Shown in pieces: positions 25,333 through 34,234 of a DNA stretch of 64,000 bases. The DNA is taken from positions 248,001 to 312,000 of the forward strand of contig NZ_BJOV01000005.1 in the NCBI RefSeq assembly GCF_009932475.1. Reading direction: 5' to 3'. Position 1 is the first letter of the stretch, and each line of letters begins with the position of its first letter. The DNA is from Gordonia spumicola. Its GTDB lineage: Bacteria; Actinomycetota; Actinomycetes; Mycobacteriales; Mycobacteriaceae. Made by a program: the position numbers and the translations under genes. The notes below the pieces were generated by a model. The model was not told the origin of the DNA. It was given only the letters and a program-made list of their open reading frames with translations, and made no database searches.

Positions 25333-25812
25333 ATGAGCGGCCCGATGCGTCAGACGCCCGGATTGCCGACTCCCCCGAAGGGGTGGCCGGTCGGTTCGTA
25401 CGACACCTACGAGCAGGCGCAGCGCGCCGTCGACTACCTCTCCGACAACGAGTTCCAGGTGGAGAACCTGACGATCGTCGGGGTGGACCTCATGCAGGTC
25501 GAACGCGTCCTCGGCCGCCTGACCTGGGGCAAGGTCGTCACCGGCGGACTCGTGTCCGGCGCCTGGCTCGGCTTGTTCTTCGGGGCGCTCGTCGGATTCT
25601 TCTCGCAGGGAGACGGCTGGACGCCGATCCTGTTCGGCGTGATCGCAGGCATGGTGTTCGGCCTGATCTCGGCGTCGATCCCGTACGCCGCGAGCCGTGG
25701 TCAACGCGATTTCACGTCGACCATGCAACTCGTCGCCGGACGATACGACGTCCTGTGCGACCCGAAGAAGGCCGAGCAGGCGCGCGACATGCTCGCCCGA
25801 CTCGCCCTGTAG
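25333..25812 (+). CDS. General stress protein 17M-like membrane protein
   Basis: The 159-residue protein begins with a ferredoxin-like fold (PVGSYDTYEQAQRAVDYLSD) followed by a glycine-rich helical hairpin (VTGGLVSGAWLGLFFGALVG; ILFGVIAGMVFGLISASIPY) and ends in CDPKKAEQARDMLARLAL. This is the actinobacterial protein preceding lpqY (Rv1234-like). AGGAGG (25321-25326) gives a clear ATG at 25333. Its role is unknown. The promoter lies in the 51-bp gap shared with the divergent CBS gene. A terminator follows its stop. Confidence 0.82.
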   Translation: MSGPMRQTPGLPTPPKGWPVGSYDTYEQAQRAVDYLSDNEFQVENLTIVGVDLMQVERVLGRLTWGKVVTGGLVSGAWLGLFFGALVGFFSQGDGWTPILFGVIAGMVFGLISASIPYAASRGQRDFTSTMQLVAGRYDVLCDPKKAEQARDMLARLAL

Positions 25813-25814
25813 GA

Positions 25815-25845
25815 CACATCGGGCAACGGCGCGCCGCCCGATGTG
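25815..25845 (+). terminator. 10-bp stem-loop after the stress-protein gene
   Basis: CACATCGGGC (25815-25824) pairs perfectly with GCCCGATGTG (25836-25845) across an 11-base loop, 3 bases past the stop codon. It separates this gene from the sugar transporter operon. Confidence 0.75.
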
Positions 25846-25906
25846 CGATGTGTCACTACCCCGTGCGATACCCTAAGGCGCACATCGGCTTTCAAAGCTG
25901 ATTCTC

Positions 25907-25920
25907 AGGTGCGCGCACCT
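25907..25920. promoter_or_regulatory. 14-bp perfect palindrome upstream of lpqY
   Basis: AGGTGCGCGCACCT lies 37-50 bp before the lpqY ATG, downstream of a -10-like GATACCCT at 25866-25873. That position would suit an operator of a local sugar regulator, but no LacI or GntR gene is in this window. Confidence 0.4.
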
Positions 25921-25956
25921 CGTGGTGTCACGAGGAGGTAGGAGGGTTTGCGGGAC

Positions 25957-27447
25957 ATGCGACCAGAGGAATCCTCCGGCGTCCGATTCGGTGGTTCGCC
26001 GCCGCGTCGTCGGCGTCGGATGCGAACCACGATGGGGGTCGCCGTCGTCGCGGCCGCCGCAGCGGTCATACCGCTGCTCGCCTCGTGCGGGTCGAGCTAC
26101 GAGGCGGGTGTCATCAACATCTACGCGCCCAAGGACGGCTTCGACCAGATCACCACTGTCGCCGCGACGTGCACGGCGGCCTCGGGCGGCGAGTACCGCA
26201 TCGCGACGCATCAGCTTCCGAAGGAAGCCGACATGCAGCGCCTGCAGCTCGCCCGGCGTCTCACCGGCAACGACGCGGCCCTCGACCTGATGGCGATGGA
26301 CGTCGTGTGGACCGCGGAGTTCGCCGATGCGGGCTGGGCGGTCCCGGTGCCGGACTCCATGACGCAGGAGATCCGCGACCGCAACCTCGCGGGCCCGCTC
26401 GCCACCGCGGAGTGGAAGGGCAAGTCGGACAGTGCGAAGAGGCTGTACGCGCTTCCCATCTGGGCCAACACTCAGCTCCTCTGGTACCGGCCGGACGTCA
26501 TGAAGGACACGTTCGGGGCCAAGCGCAAGCCGCCGACCACCTGGCAGGGCATGCTCGACGACGCCGCGAAGATCGGCGACGACGGCGGGCCGACGCAGAT
26601 CGTCCTGCAGGCCAAGCAGTACGAAGGTCTGATGGTCTGGTTCAACTCGCTCGTCCAGTCGGCTGGCGGACAGATCCTCGACCCGAACGATCCGATGAAG
26701 GTCACTCTCACCGACACCCCCGAGCATCGGGCCGCGACGGTCAAGGCGCTGACCACGATGCGCGACGTCGCGACGGCCAAGGGACACGACCCGTCCATCT
26801 CGAACTCCGACGAGGGCTCGGCGCGCACCGCGATGGAGGCAGGCGACGCCGCGTTCGAGATCAACTGGCCGTTCGTCTTCGCGGGCATCCGCGAGAACGG
26901 CTCCAAGGGCGAGGCGAAGATCATGGGCGACACGCTCACCCAGTTCGCCGACGTCGTCGCCGGTGTTGCGGACAATCCGACCGATCCCGCGATCGCCGAG
27001 GTCAACGACGTGGTCCGCAAGCGCTTCGACTTCGCCGCGTTCCCCGGCATCGAGCGGGGCCTGCAGGCCAAGGCGACGCCGGGAGGCTTGAACATCGCCG
27101 TCGCGTCGACGTCCAAGCAGCAGGCGCTGGCGTTCAAGGCGGCCGACTGCCTCACCTCGCTGGACGCTCAGAAGGTCTATGCGATCCAGGGCGGCACGCC
27201 GCCGACGGTCTCCGCGCTGTACGACGATCCGGATTTCAAGATCGCCTACCCGATGGGCGACCTGATCCGCGAGCAGCTCGGCGACGGTGCGGCACCGCGC
27301 CCGGCCACCCCGCGGTATCAGGACATGTCGACGGCGATCACCACGACGCTGAGCCCGGTGGACGGCGGGTGGGATCCCGAGCGCAAGGCCGATGAGCTGG
27401 CCCAGGTCGCGCAGGCGGCCATCGATGGAAAGGGGATTGTCCCGTGA
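25957..27447 (+). CDS. lpqY: LpqY, trehalose-type ABC importer substrate-binding lipoprotein
   Basis: The 496-residue protein has a signal peptide with lipobox LLASC near residues 44-48, so it is anchored by lipidated cysteine. The binding-protein fold shows MQRLQLARRLTGNDAALDLM, DVVWTAEFADAGWAVPVP, NTQLLWYRPD and EGSARTAMEAGDAAFEINWPFVFA, characteristic of LpqY, which captures trehalose released during mycolate transfer. GGAGGG at 25941-25946 supports ATG 25957; an upstream TTG at 25948 is less likely. Its stop overlaps sugA as GTGA, so the four-gene operon is translationally coupled. Confidence 0.9.
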   Translation: MRPEESSGVRFGGSPPRRRRRMRTTMGVAVVAAAAAVIPLLASCGSSYEAGVINIYAPKDGFDQITTVAATCTAASGGEYRIATHQLPKEADMQRLQLARRLTGNDAALDLMAMDVVWTAEFADAGWAVPVPDSMTQEIRDRNLAGPLATAEWKGKSDSAKRLYALPIWANTQLLWYRPDVMKDTFGAKRKPPTTWQGMLDDAAKIGDDGGPTQIVLQAKQYEGLMVWFNSLVQSAGGQILDPNDPMKVTLTDTPEHRAATVKALTTMRDVATAKGHDPSISNSDEGSARTAMEAGDAAFEINWPFVFAGIRENGSKGEAKIMGDTLTQFADVVAGVADNPTDPAIAEVNDVVRKRFDFAAFPGIERGLQAKATPGGLNIAVASTSKQQALAFKAADCLTSLDAQKVYAIQGGTPPTVSALYDDPDFKIAYPMGDLIREQLGDGAAPRPATPRYQDMSTAITTTLSPVDGGWDPERKADELAQVAQAAIDGKGIVP

Positions 27448-28892
27448 CCGGCGACGACGATGCTCACGACCCGAACGCGGGCGGTTTGACGCCGCACGGT
27501 GACGGGCCGGACATGACCCCGGGTCGCCATGCGCGCCCCGCCGACCGTGCGCCCGAACGCGCCGTCGAGCAGACCGGACCCATCCCGACGATCCACTCCG
27601 ATGCGTGGGTCGCTCCGGGGGAGCAGGCTCCCGAGACGGAGAGCACGCACACGGTGACACCGCCGCCGCGCGATCACGCCGCCGACGCCCGAGCCAGGGA
27701 GCTCCCGCCGCTCGAGGTCAGGGACTCCGGCGGCTCATACGGCTACACGACTCCGGTCGCCCGACAACCCGAGCCGGAGCCGGAGCCCGCAGTCCGGGCA
27801 CCCGACGTCGTCGAGCCGCCTGTGGTCGACGACGCCGCGCAGAGCAGGCCGGTAGACGTGCAGAAGGGTGTGTGGGCTCCCGCGCCGGAGCGTCATCCCG
27901 CCCCGGCGGCCGCGGGATCGTCGATGTCGATGTCCGACATCCTCGACGAGAACCCCGCTCCCGCGGCGGCCGTCGCGACGGCCGCCCCCCAAGCGAAGCC
28001 GTCGAGGAAGTCGACCGCCCGTCGTTCGTCCGAACGTCGGCTCGCACTGCTGCTCGCCGGTCCCGCGGCCCTGGTGATGATCGCGGTCACCGGCTACCCG
28101 ATCGTGTACTCGATGTGGCTGTCGTTGACGTCGTCCAACCTGCGCGAACCGGGCAACGACCGATTCGTCGGCCTGGACAACTATCGGACGGTCCTGAGCA
28201 GCGACTACTGGTGGACGTCCCTGTGGGTGACTCTGTACATCACTGTCGTCTCGGTGATCATCGAACTGGTCCTCGGCATGGCGATCGCTCTGGTGATGCA
28301 CCGGGCGCTCTTCGGCCGCGGACTGGTCCGCACCGTCGTCCTGATCCCGTACGGCATCGTGACGGTGGCGGCCGCGATCTCGTGGAAGTACGCGTGGACG
28401 CCGCAGACCGGCTACCTGGTCGACCTGCTGCCGGACGGATCAACACCGCTCACGCAGCAGTGGTCGGCGCTGTCGGTGATCATCCTCGCCGAGGTGTGGA
28501 AGACGACGCCGTTCATGGCGCTGCTGCTCCTCGCGGGCCTCGCGCTCGTCCCCGACGATCTGCTCAAGGCCGCCCAGATGGACGGCGCGGGGGCGTGGAC
28601 CAGGCTGCGGAAGATCATCCTGCCGATGATGAAGCCCGCGATCCTCGTCGCATTGCTGTTCCGCACGCTCGACGCGTTCCGCGTGTTCGACAACATCTAC
28701 GTGCTGACCTCGGGCAATCACGACACCGGCTCGGTGTCGATGCTCGGCTACAACAATCTGTTCAAAGCGTTCAACCTCGGCATCGGGTCGGCGATCAGCG
28801 TGCTGATCTTCCTGTGTGTCGCGTTGATCGCCGTGGTGTTCATCAAGGGATTCGGCGCCGCCGCGCCGGGCTCCGACGACGAGGGGAGGTAG
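27444..28892 (+). CDS. sugA: SugA-type permease with long N-terminal extension
   Basis: The 482-residue protein has about 190 residues of Pro/Ala/Glu-rich, predicted disordered cytoplasmic sequence before a normal MalF-type permease of about 290 residues with six helices (first: [21 protein letters not shown]) and the EAA loop [20 protein letters not shown] that docks on the ATPase. The GTG at 27444 overlaps the lpqY stop and has AAAGGGG in place, so the extension appears genuine. Permeases of this family are normally near 300 residues. It imports the sugar captured by LpqY with SugB and SugC. Confidence 0.85.
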   Translation: MTGDDDAHDPNAGGLTPHGDGPDMTPGRHARPADRAPERAVEQTGPIPTIHSDAWVAPGEQAPETESTHTVTPPPRDHAADARARELPPLEVRDSGGSYGYTTPVARQPEPEPEPAVRAPDVVEPPVVDDAAQSRPVDVQKGVWAPAPERHPAPAAAGSSMSMSDILDENPAPAAAVATAAPQAKPSRKSTARRSSERRLALLLAGPAALVMIAVTGYPIVYSMWLSLTSSNLREPGNDRFVGLDNYRTVLSSDYWWTSLWVTLYITVVSVIIELVLGMAIALVMHRALFGRGLVRTVVLIPYGIVTVAAAISWKYAWTPQTGYLVDLLPDGSTPLTQQWSALSVIILAEVWKTTPFMALLLLAGLALVPDDLLKAAQMDGAGAWTRLRKIILPMMKPAILVALLFRTLDAFRVFDNIYVLTSGNHDTGSVSMLGYNNLFKAFNLGIGSAISVLIFLCVALIAVVFIKGFGAAAPGSDDEGR

Positions 28893-28899
28893 TGCGAGA

Positions 28900-29934
28900 A
28901 TGAATGCTCTCAATCGTCGCCGCGCCGGATGGCTGATCGCCAACACGCTGGTGGTGCTGTACGCGGTGATTCCGCTGTGGTGGATCATCAGTCTGTCGTT
29001 CAAGAGCCCCGGCACCGTCACCGACGGCAAGTTCATCCCGAGCAGTTTCACGCTGGAGAACTACCGGAACCTGTTCGCCGACGGCGTCTTCACCGACATC
29101 CTGTGGGCGTCCGTCGGCATCGCGGTCCTCCTGGTCGTGATCGGGGTGTTCCGTTGGCTCGCCACACACGCCGAGAAGACGGCGAACCCCTCGCTCGCGC
29201 TGACCGCGCGGATCGCGACCATCGTCGTGACCGTCGTCATCGTGATCGTGCTCGTCGCCTTCATCCTCGTCCCGCTGGCGGACGGCGGTGAGTTCGGCAG
29301 ACCGCTGCTCAACTCGATCGGCATCGGCCTCATCGCCACGCTGGTCGCCGTCGTCCTCGGCACGATGGCCGCCTACGCCATCGCCCGCCTCGAGTTCCCC
29401 GGCAAGAAACTGCTGGTGGGCGCGGCGCTGCTGATCGCGATGTTCCCGCAGATCTCGCTGGTCACACCGCTGTTCAACATCGAACGCAGCATCGGCCTGT
29501 TCGACACCTGGCTCGGCCTGATCCTGCCGTACGTGGCGTTCGCGCTGCCGTTGGCGATCTACATCCTGTCGGCGTTCTTCCGCGAGATCCCGTGGGAACT
29601 CGAGAAGGCGGCGCAGATGGACGGTGCGAGCCCGGGACAGGCGTTCCGACGGGTGATTCTGCCGCTCGCCAGCCCCGGCGTCGTCACCGCCGCGATCCTC
29701 GTGTTCGTCTTCGCATGGAACGACCTTCTCCTCGCACTGTCGTTGACGACCACCGACCGCGCGCAGACCGCGCCGGTCGCGATCGCCAACTTCACCGGCG
29801 TGAGCCAGTTCGAGGAGCCGACGGGCGCCATCTCGGCGGCCGCGGTCGTCATCACCATTCCGATCATCATCTTCGTGCTCTTCTTCCAACGTCGTATCGT
29901 GGCCGGTCTCACCTCCGGCGCCGTGAAGGGATAA
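28900..29934 (+). CDS. sugB: SugB-type permease with two-helix insertion
   Basis: The 344-residue MalG-type permease has the C-terminal EAA loop [20 protein letters not shown] and the usual helices. Between the first helix region (ending GVFTD) and [15 protein letters not shown] lies an insertion of about 65 residues with two hydrophobic stretches ([39 protein letters not shown]), so it probably has eight helices. Standard members are about 275 residues. It follows sugA by 7 bp and pairs with it. Confidence 0.86.
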   Translation: MNALNRRRAGWLIANTLVVLYAVIPLWWIISLSFKSPGTVTDGKFIPSSFTLENYRNLFADGVFTDILWASVGIAVLLVVIGVFRWLATHAEKTANPSLALTARIATIVVTVVIVIVLVAFILVPLADGGEFGRPLLNSIGIGLIATLVAVVLGTMAAYAIARLEFPGKKLLVGAALLIAMFPQISLVTPLFNIERSIGLFDTWLGLILPYVAFALPLAIYILSAFFREIPWELEKAAQMDGASPGQAFRRVILPLASPGVVTAAILVFVFAWNDLLLALSLTTTDRAQTAPVAIANFTGVSQFEEPTGAISAAAVVITIPIIIFVLFFQRRIVAGLTSGAVKG

Positions 29935-29937
29935 CCC

Positions 29938-31107
29938 ATGGCCGACATCGTTCTCTCGAATGTTTCCAAGCAGTACCCGGACGGTTCGATGGCCGTGCAC
30001 GGCATCGACCTGCAGATCGCCGACGGCGAGTTCATCATCCTGGTGGGCCCGTCCGGCTGTGGCAAGTCGACGACGCTCAACATGATCGCCGGACTCGAGG
30101 ACATCACCGGCGGTGATCTCTTCATCGGCGGGCAGCGCGTCAACGAGACGGCGCCCAAGGACCGCGATATCGCGATGGTGTTCCAGAGCTACGCCCTGTA
30201 CCCGCACATGACGGTGCGCCAGAACATCGCGTTCCCGCTCACCCTGTCGAAGGCACCGAAGGACGAGATCGAGGCGAAGGTCGCCGAGGCCGCCCGCATC
30301 CTCGATCTCACCGAGTACCTGGACCGCAAGCCGGCGAACCTCTCGGGCGGCCAACGGCAGCGTGTCGCGATGGGCCGTGCGATCGTCCGCTCGCCGAAGG
30401 CGTTCCTGATGGACGAGCCGCTGTCGAACCTCGACGCCAAGCTGCGCGTGCAGATGCGTACGGAGATCGCGGCGCTGCAGGCGCGTCTGGGCACGACGAC
30501 CGTGTATGTGACGCACGATCAGACGGAGGCGATGACCCTCGGCGACCGCGTCGTGGTGATGAGCAACGGTCACGTCCAGCAGGTCGGAGCCCCGCAGGAG
30601 CTGTACGACCACCCGAGGAACCTGTTCGTCGCGGGTTTCATCGGGTCGCCCGCGATGAACTTCATCCCCGGTCGACTCAGCGGCACCGGTGCGGACACCG
30701 CGATCGGGCGGATCGAGCTTCCGGATCACGCCGAGGTCACCGCGCGCGCCCGCCAGGCGGGGAGCAACGGGGAAGTGCTGCTCGGCATCCGCCCGGAGCA
30801 TCTCGTCGACGCGCAGCTCACGCATCCGGCGGAGCTGGCGAACTTCCTCCCGTTCGACATCACCGTCGACCTGGTGGAGTCGATGGGCTCGGACAAGTAC
30901 GTGTACTTCAGCCTCAACTCGCCCGATTCGGCGAACGCAGTGCTGTCCCGTCTGGCCGAGGACCTGGGGTCGACGACGGCAGGCGGGCAGAAGGTCGCCC
31001 GTCTCGCGCCGTACACGCAGGCGGTCAGGGGAGGCCCGCTGCGCCTCGCCCTCAACATCGAGCGCGTGCACATCTTCGATACGGCCAGCGGCGTCGCCCT
31101 GCGCTGA
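29938..31107 (+). CDS. sugC: SugC-type ABC ATPase (MsmK/UgpC class)
   Basis: The 389-residue ATPase has Walker A GPSGCGKST, Q-loop VFQSYALYPHMTV, signature [14 protein letters not shown], Walker B FLMDEPLSNLDAKLR and H-loop YVTHDQTEAMTLGDRV. A C-terminal regulatory OB-fold (about 240-380) contains FLPFDITVDLVESMG. It powers the LpqY-SugAB importer. It follows sugB by 3 bp and ends the operon. The SUFU gene follows after 33 bp and may share the transcript. Confidence 0.93.
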   Translation: MADIVLSNVSKQYPDGSMAVHGIDLQIADGEFIILVGPSGCGKSTTLNMIAGLEDITGGDLFIGGQRVNETAPKDRDIAMVFQSYALYPHMTVRQNIAFPLTLSKAPKDEIEAKVAEAARILDLTEYLDRKPANLSGGQRQRVAMGRAIVRSPKAFLMDEPLSNLDAKLRVQMRTEIAALQARLGTTTVYVTHDQTEAMTLGDRVVVMSNGHVQQVGAPQELYDHPRNLFVAGFIGSPAMNFIPGRLSGTGADTAIGRIELPDHAEVTARARQAGSNGEVLLGIRPEHLVDAQLTHPAELANFLPFDITVDLVESMGSDKYVYFSLNSPDSANAVLSRLAEDLGSTTAGGQKVARLAPYTQAVRGGPLRLALNIERVHIFDTASGVALR

Positions 31108-31140
31108 CCGGCCTCACCCCACCCGTGGAACACTGGTGGG

Positions 31141-31731
31141 GTGAGTTCGTCTTCGGGGTCGGTCGCCGACCGGGTGGTCGCGCATGTGTCGGACAGTGTC
31201 GGATCCGAGCCGCAGAAGGCGTCGGTGACGTTCCTCGGCGTGGAGCCGGTCGACGTGCTGAGGTTCGTCGTCGACGATGAGCTGGTGTTCGCGACGGTCG
31301 GGTGCTCGCGGCATCCGATGCACGATCCGAACGACTTCGCGCCCGACCCGGTCCGTGGTCCGCGTGCCGAGGTCACGGTCCGGATGAAGGCGGTGTCGGC
31401 GTTGCCTGGGCTGCACAAGTCGCTCGCGATGCTGGCGGCGGCCCCGGCCGTCGAAGGTCTGATCCTGGCAGAGGACTCCCTCGTCGACCTGCAGGAACCG
31501 TTGTGGGCCGGTGCGATCTGCTCGGCTTTCCTGCTGGCCGCCGACACCGACGTCGCCGACCTTCCGCTCGACGAGCCAGCCGAACCGGTCCGTTTCCTCC
31601 GCGCGGTGCCGATCACCGCGAACGAGGCCGCATGGGTCCGGCTGAAGGGCGCCGCCGCTCTCCGCGAGGCGTGGACCGAGGCGGGCGTCGACATCGCCGA
31701 CCCCACCCGCTCCGCCGTCACTCCCTCCTGA
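31141..31731 (+). CDS. Suppressor of fused (SUFU) domain protein
   Basis: The 196-residue protein fits the bacterial SUFU family: VDVLRFVVDDELVFATVGCSRHPM, RAEVTVRMK and the end FLRAVPITANEAAWVRLKGAA with LREAWTEAGVDIADP. The GTG at 31141 follows sugC by 33 bp. Bacterial SUFU proteins have no established role; some are immunity-like or toxin-associated, but no toxin gene is near. It is followed by a copy of the dispersed repeat. Confidence 0.75.
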   Translation: MSSSSGSVADRVVAHVSDSVGSEPQKASVTFLGVEPVDVLRFVVDDELVFATVGCSRHPMHDPNDFAPDPVRGPRAEVTVRMKAVSALPGLHKSLAMLAAAPAVEGLILAEDSLVDLQEPLWAGAICSAFLLAADTDVADLPLDEPAEPVRFLRAVPITANEAAWVRLKGAAALREAWTEAGVDIADPTRSAVTPS

Positions 31732-31760
31732 ACTCCCGACCCTGCTCATGGGGCCGCCCT

Positions 31761-31830
31761 CATGGTGATTGAGCCGGGCGTAGCGGAGCGGAGTCCGTGT
31801 CGAAATCCGGTGAGGTCCGCTGGGTCGGTG
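31761..31830 (+). repeat. Dispersed repeat copy (GATTGAGCCGGGCGTAGCGG... type)
   Basis: The stretch reads CATGGTGATTGAGCCGGGCG followed by TAGCGGAGCGGAGTCCGTGT, CGAAATCCGG and TGAGGTCCGCTGGGTCGG. It matches the repeat at 32361-32416 and 35153-35194 with base changes in the centre. It lies between the SUFU and GIY-YIG genes. Confidence 0.75.
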
Positions 31831-31887
31831 GACGTGCCTGTGGACAACGTGCTGGTCAGATCCGAGATGTCGGTGGATGCTGTCGGA

Positions 31888-32229
31888 ATGGCCGGGTATC
31901 TGTACATGCTGGAATGCGCTGACGGATCGTTCTATGTCGGGAGCACTCGCAATATGTTTGAACGTCTCCGACAGCACCGCGCGGGCAAGGGGGCCGCGTA
32001 CACGAGTCGACGTCTCCCCGTCCGCCTCGTGTACGTGGCGGAGTTCCCGACGGTCGACGAGGCGTTCGCGCGTGAGAAGCAGGTCCAGGGGTGGGGACGA
32101 GCGAAGCGAATCGCTCTCGCTCGCGGCGACTTCGACCTGCTGCACGCCCTGTCCACCCGCGGTCGTCGAGTGTCCGACGACGATCCCGACGACGCCACGT
32201 TTCCGTCGATCACACTGTTCGACGACTGA
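31888..32229 (+). CDS. GIY-YIG endonuclease domain protein
   Basis: The 113-residue protein is a stand-alone GIY-YIG domain: GYLYMLECADGSFYVGSTRN (GIY/YIG equivalents YLY and YVG), then RLRQHRAGKGAAYTSRR with Arg and the catalytic Glu supplied by EAFAREKQVQGWGRAKR. It is the UvrC/Slx-like small family (YhbQ type) with an unknown DNA target. ATG 31888 is chosen for family length; ATG 31867 is possible. Upstream sequence is the dispersed repeat. It is convergent with corA across an inverted-repeat region. Confidence 0.82.
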   Translation: MAGYLYMLECADGSFYVGSTRNMFERLRQHRAGKGAAYTSRRLPVRLVYVAEFPTVDEAFAREKQVQGWGRAKRIALARGDFDLLHALSTRGRRVSDDDPDDATFPSITLFDD

Positions 32230-32259
32230 GCGCTGGTCGAGACCCGGCCCGGGTGCGGC

Positions 32260-32416
32260 TGATTTCGACTCGTCTCCTCGGCTGCGCCTCGTCGACGGCT
32301 CAATCACCATGAGGTCGGCTGCGCCTCGTCGGCCGCTCAATCACCATGTGGGGCGGCTTTATGGTGATTGAGCCGTTCCGGAGCGATAGCGGAGGGGCGT
32401 GTCGAAATCCGGTGAG
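32260..32416. repeat. Dispersed repeat copies in inverted arrangement between GIY-YIG and corA
   Basis: GGCTCAATCACCAT at 32297-32310 and GCTCAATCACCAT at 32335-32347 both face ATGGTGATTGAGC at 32361-32373, so two alternative hairpins are possible. The right-hand copy continues as CGGAGCGATAGCGGAGGGGC and GTGTCGAAATCC. The region lies between two convergent genes and probably works as a terminator in both directions. Confidence 0.75.
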
Positions 32417-32426
32417 ATGCGCTGGG

Positions 32427-33548
32427 TCAGAGCCAGTGGTTCTTGCGGAGGACGCGCCAGAGGAGGATGCAGACGCTGATGATGAAGATGAGGACGATCG
32501 GGTACGAGTACTCGTAGTGCAGTTCGGGCATGAAGTCGAAGTTCATGCCGTAGATGCCGGCGACGGCGGTCGGCACGGCGGCGATGGCGGCCCACGACGA
32601 GATCTTGCGCATGTCGCTGTTCTGTTGGATGCCGACCTTCGTCGCGGCGGCGTTCAGCAGTGCGGTGAGACGTTCGTCGTACTCCGCGATGAGGTCGGTC
32701 GCCGTCGTGAGGTGGTCGGCGACGTCCCGGAAGTGGCGACGGATCTCCTTCTCGTTGGACGACAGGTTCGTGTCCTCGAAACGGATCGGCGACACGTCGA
32801 GCGTGTTCTTGTTCCCCGACAGCCGTGCCAGCGGCATGCCGAGCGGATAGACGGCGCGCCGCAGCTCGAGGATCTCCCGCTTGAACAGGTAGACGACATT
32901 GATGTCGAGGGCGTTCGACGACGAGAACACACCCTCCTCGATCTCGTCGACGTCCGACTCCATCTCCGACACCACGTCCAGGTAGCTGTCGACGACGCGG
33001 TCGGCGACGGCGTGCACGACGGCCGCGGGGCCCAGCGCGAGGTGGTCGGGGCGTTCCTGGAGGCGGTGTCGGACGCCGGTGAGGTGCGTGTGTTCGCCGT
33101 GTCGGACCGTGATGACGAAGTCGCGGCCCGCGAGCACCATGATCTCGCCGGACTCCACGATGTCGTTGGCGACGGCCACCGACTCGTGCTCCACATAGCT
33201 GATCGTCCGGAGCACGAGGAACACGGTGTCGTCGTACAGTTCCAGCTTGGGCCGCTGGTGCGCGTGGACGGCGTCCTCGACCATCAGCGGGTGGAGGCCG
33301 AACGCGTCGGCGACGTCGTTCATCTGCCGCTCGTCGGGTTCGTGGAGGCCGAGCCAGACGAAACCCTCCCCGGCGGACCGGACCTCGGCGAGGGCGCGCC
33401 GGAAGTCGAGGGGACAGTTCTGCCTGATCCCGTCGATGTACACTGCGCAGTCGACGACGGCCCGTGCTGCGGGCACGGGCGGGGTGGTGGGGGCGGTTCG
33501 TCCGGGTCCACGGCTTCCGGGCTGCAGCATGCGGGGCATCGACGGCAC
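32427..33548 (-). CDS. corA: CorA-type magnesium/cobalt channel
   Basis: The 373-residue protein has the large cytoplasmic funnel domain (FVWLGLHEPDERQMNDVADA; QRPKLELYDDTVFLVLRTI) and two C-terminal helices with the invariant YGMNF filter at the end of the first (VPTAVAGIYGMNFDFMPE) and a final basic LLWRVLRKNHWL. It imports Mg2+ as a pentamer, equivalent to Rv1239c next to sugC in mycobacteria. It is divergent from marC, with 49 bp between the starts. Confidence 0.93.
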   Translation of the reverse strand: MPSMPRMLQPGSRGPGRTAPTTPPVPAARAVVDCAVYIDGIRQNCPLDFRRALAEVRSAGEGFVWLGLHEPDERQMNDVADAFGLHPLMVEDAVHAHQRPKLELYDDTVFLVLRTISYVEHESVAVANDIVESGEIMVLAGRDFVITVRHGEHTHLTGVRHRLQERPDHLALGPAAVVHAVADRVVDSYLDVVSEMESDVDEIEEGVFSSSNALDINVVYLFKREILELRRAVYPLGMPLARLSGNKNTLDVSPIRFEDTNLSSNEKEIRRHFRDVADHLTTATDLIAEYDERLTALLNAAATKVGIQQNSDMRKISSWAAIAAVPTAVAGIYGMNFDFMPELHYEYSYPIVLIFIISVCILLWRVLRKNHWL

Positions 33549-33585
33549 CGAGCCATGTTACCGCCGGTGAGAGCGCCGCGCGGTC

Positions 33586-33600
33586 TACACTCAGACAGTG
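33586..33600 (+). promoter_or_regulatory. -10 element TACACT and leaderless start of marC-like gene
   Basis: TACACT (33586-33591) is 6 bases before GTG 33598, and no ribosome binding site is visible. The spacing fits a transcript that begins at the start codon, common in mycobacterial relatives. Confidence 0.5.
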
Positions 33601-34212
33601 TTCGATGTCGCTGTCTACACCACCACCGCGATCACTCTGATCGTCATCATGGACCCGCCCGGCCAGGTGCCGGTGTTCCTGTCTCTCGTGGGTCGCCGTT
33701 CGCCGGAGGTCCGTCGGCGCGCCGCCTGGCAGGCGCCCTTGGTCTCCCTGTTCGTCATCTCGCTGTTCGCGATCGGCGGCCGGGCCGTCCTGTCGTACCT
33801 GCACATCGGGATCCCCGCGCTGCAGGGCGCGGGCGGACTCCTGCTGCTGATGGTGGCGCTGCAGTTGCTGACCGGAACGGGGGAGCCGCCGACGGGCAAG
33901 GCCGCGGACGATGTGAACGTCGCGCTCGTGCCGCTGGGGACTCCGCTCCTCGCCGGTCCGGGGGCGATCGCGGCCGTCATCGTCGCGGTCAGCCAGGCAG
34001 ACGGGGAAGCGGGAGCCTACCTCGCGATCGCCGCGGCCATCGTCACGGCGCACGCCGTCGTCTGCCTCGCGCTCCTGTACTCGACCACCCTGATCCGGAT
34101 CCTCAAGGTCAGTGGCATCACGCTGCTGGCGAAGATCGCCGGTCTGCTGCTGGCCGCGATCGCCGTCCAGCTGATCGCCACATCGGTGATCGGATTCGCC
34201 GCCACGGCGTGA
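33598..34212 (+). CDS. MarC family membrane protein
   Basis: The 204-residue protein has six predicted helices and the MarC pattern: TLIVIMDPPGQVPVFLSL at the N-terminus (asparagine and Pro-Gly motif) and VPLGTPLLAGPGAIAAVIVA midway. The family's function is not known despite its name. The gene is divergent from corA and its start appears leaderless. The following lipoprotein gene starts 22 bp later on the same strand. Confidence 0.85.
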   Translation: MFDVAVYTTTAITLIVIMDPPGQVPVFLSLVGRRSPEVRRRAAWQAPLVSLFVISLFAIGGRAVLSYLHIGIPALQGAGGLLLLMVALQLLTGTGEPPTGKAADDVNVALVPLGTPLLAGPGAIAAVIVAVSQADGEAGAYLAIAAAIVTAHAVVCLALLYSTTLIRILKVSGITLLAKIAGLLLAAIAVQLIATSVIGFAATA

Positions 34213-34234
34213 ACGTCGGCTAACGTCGACACCG

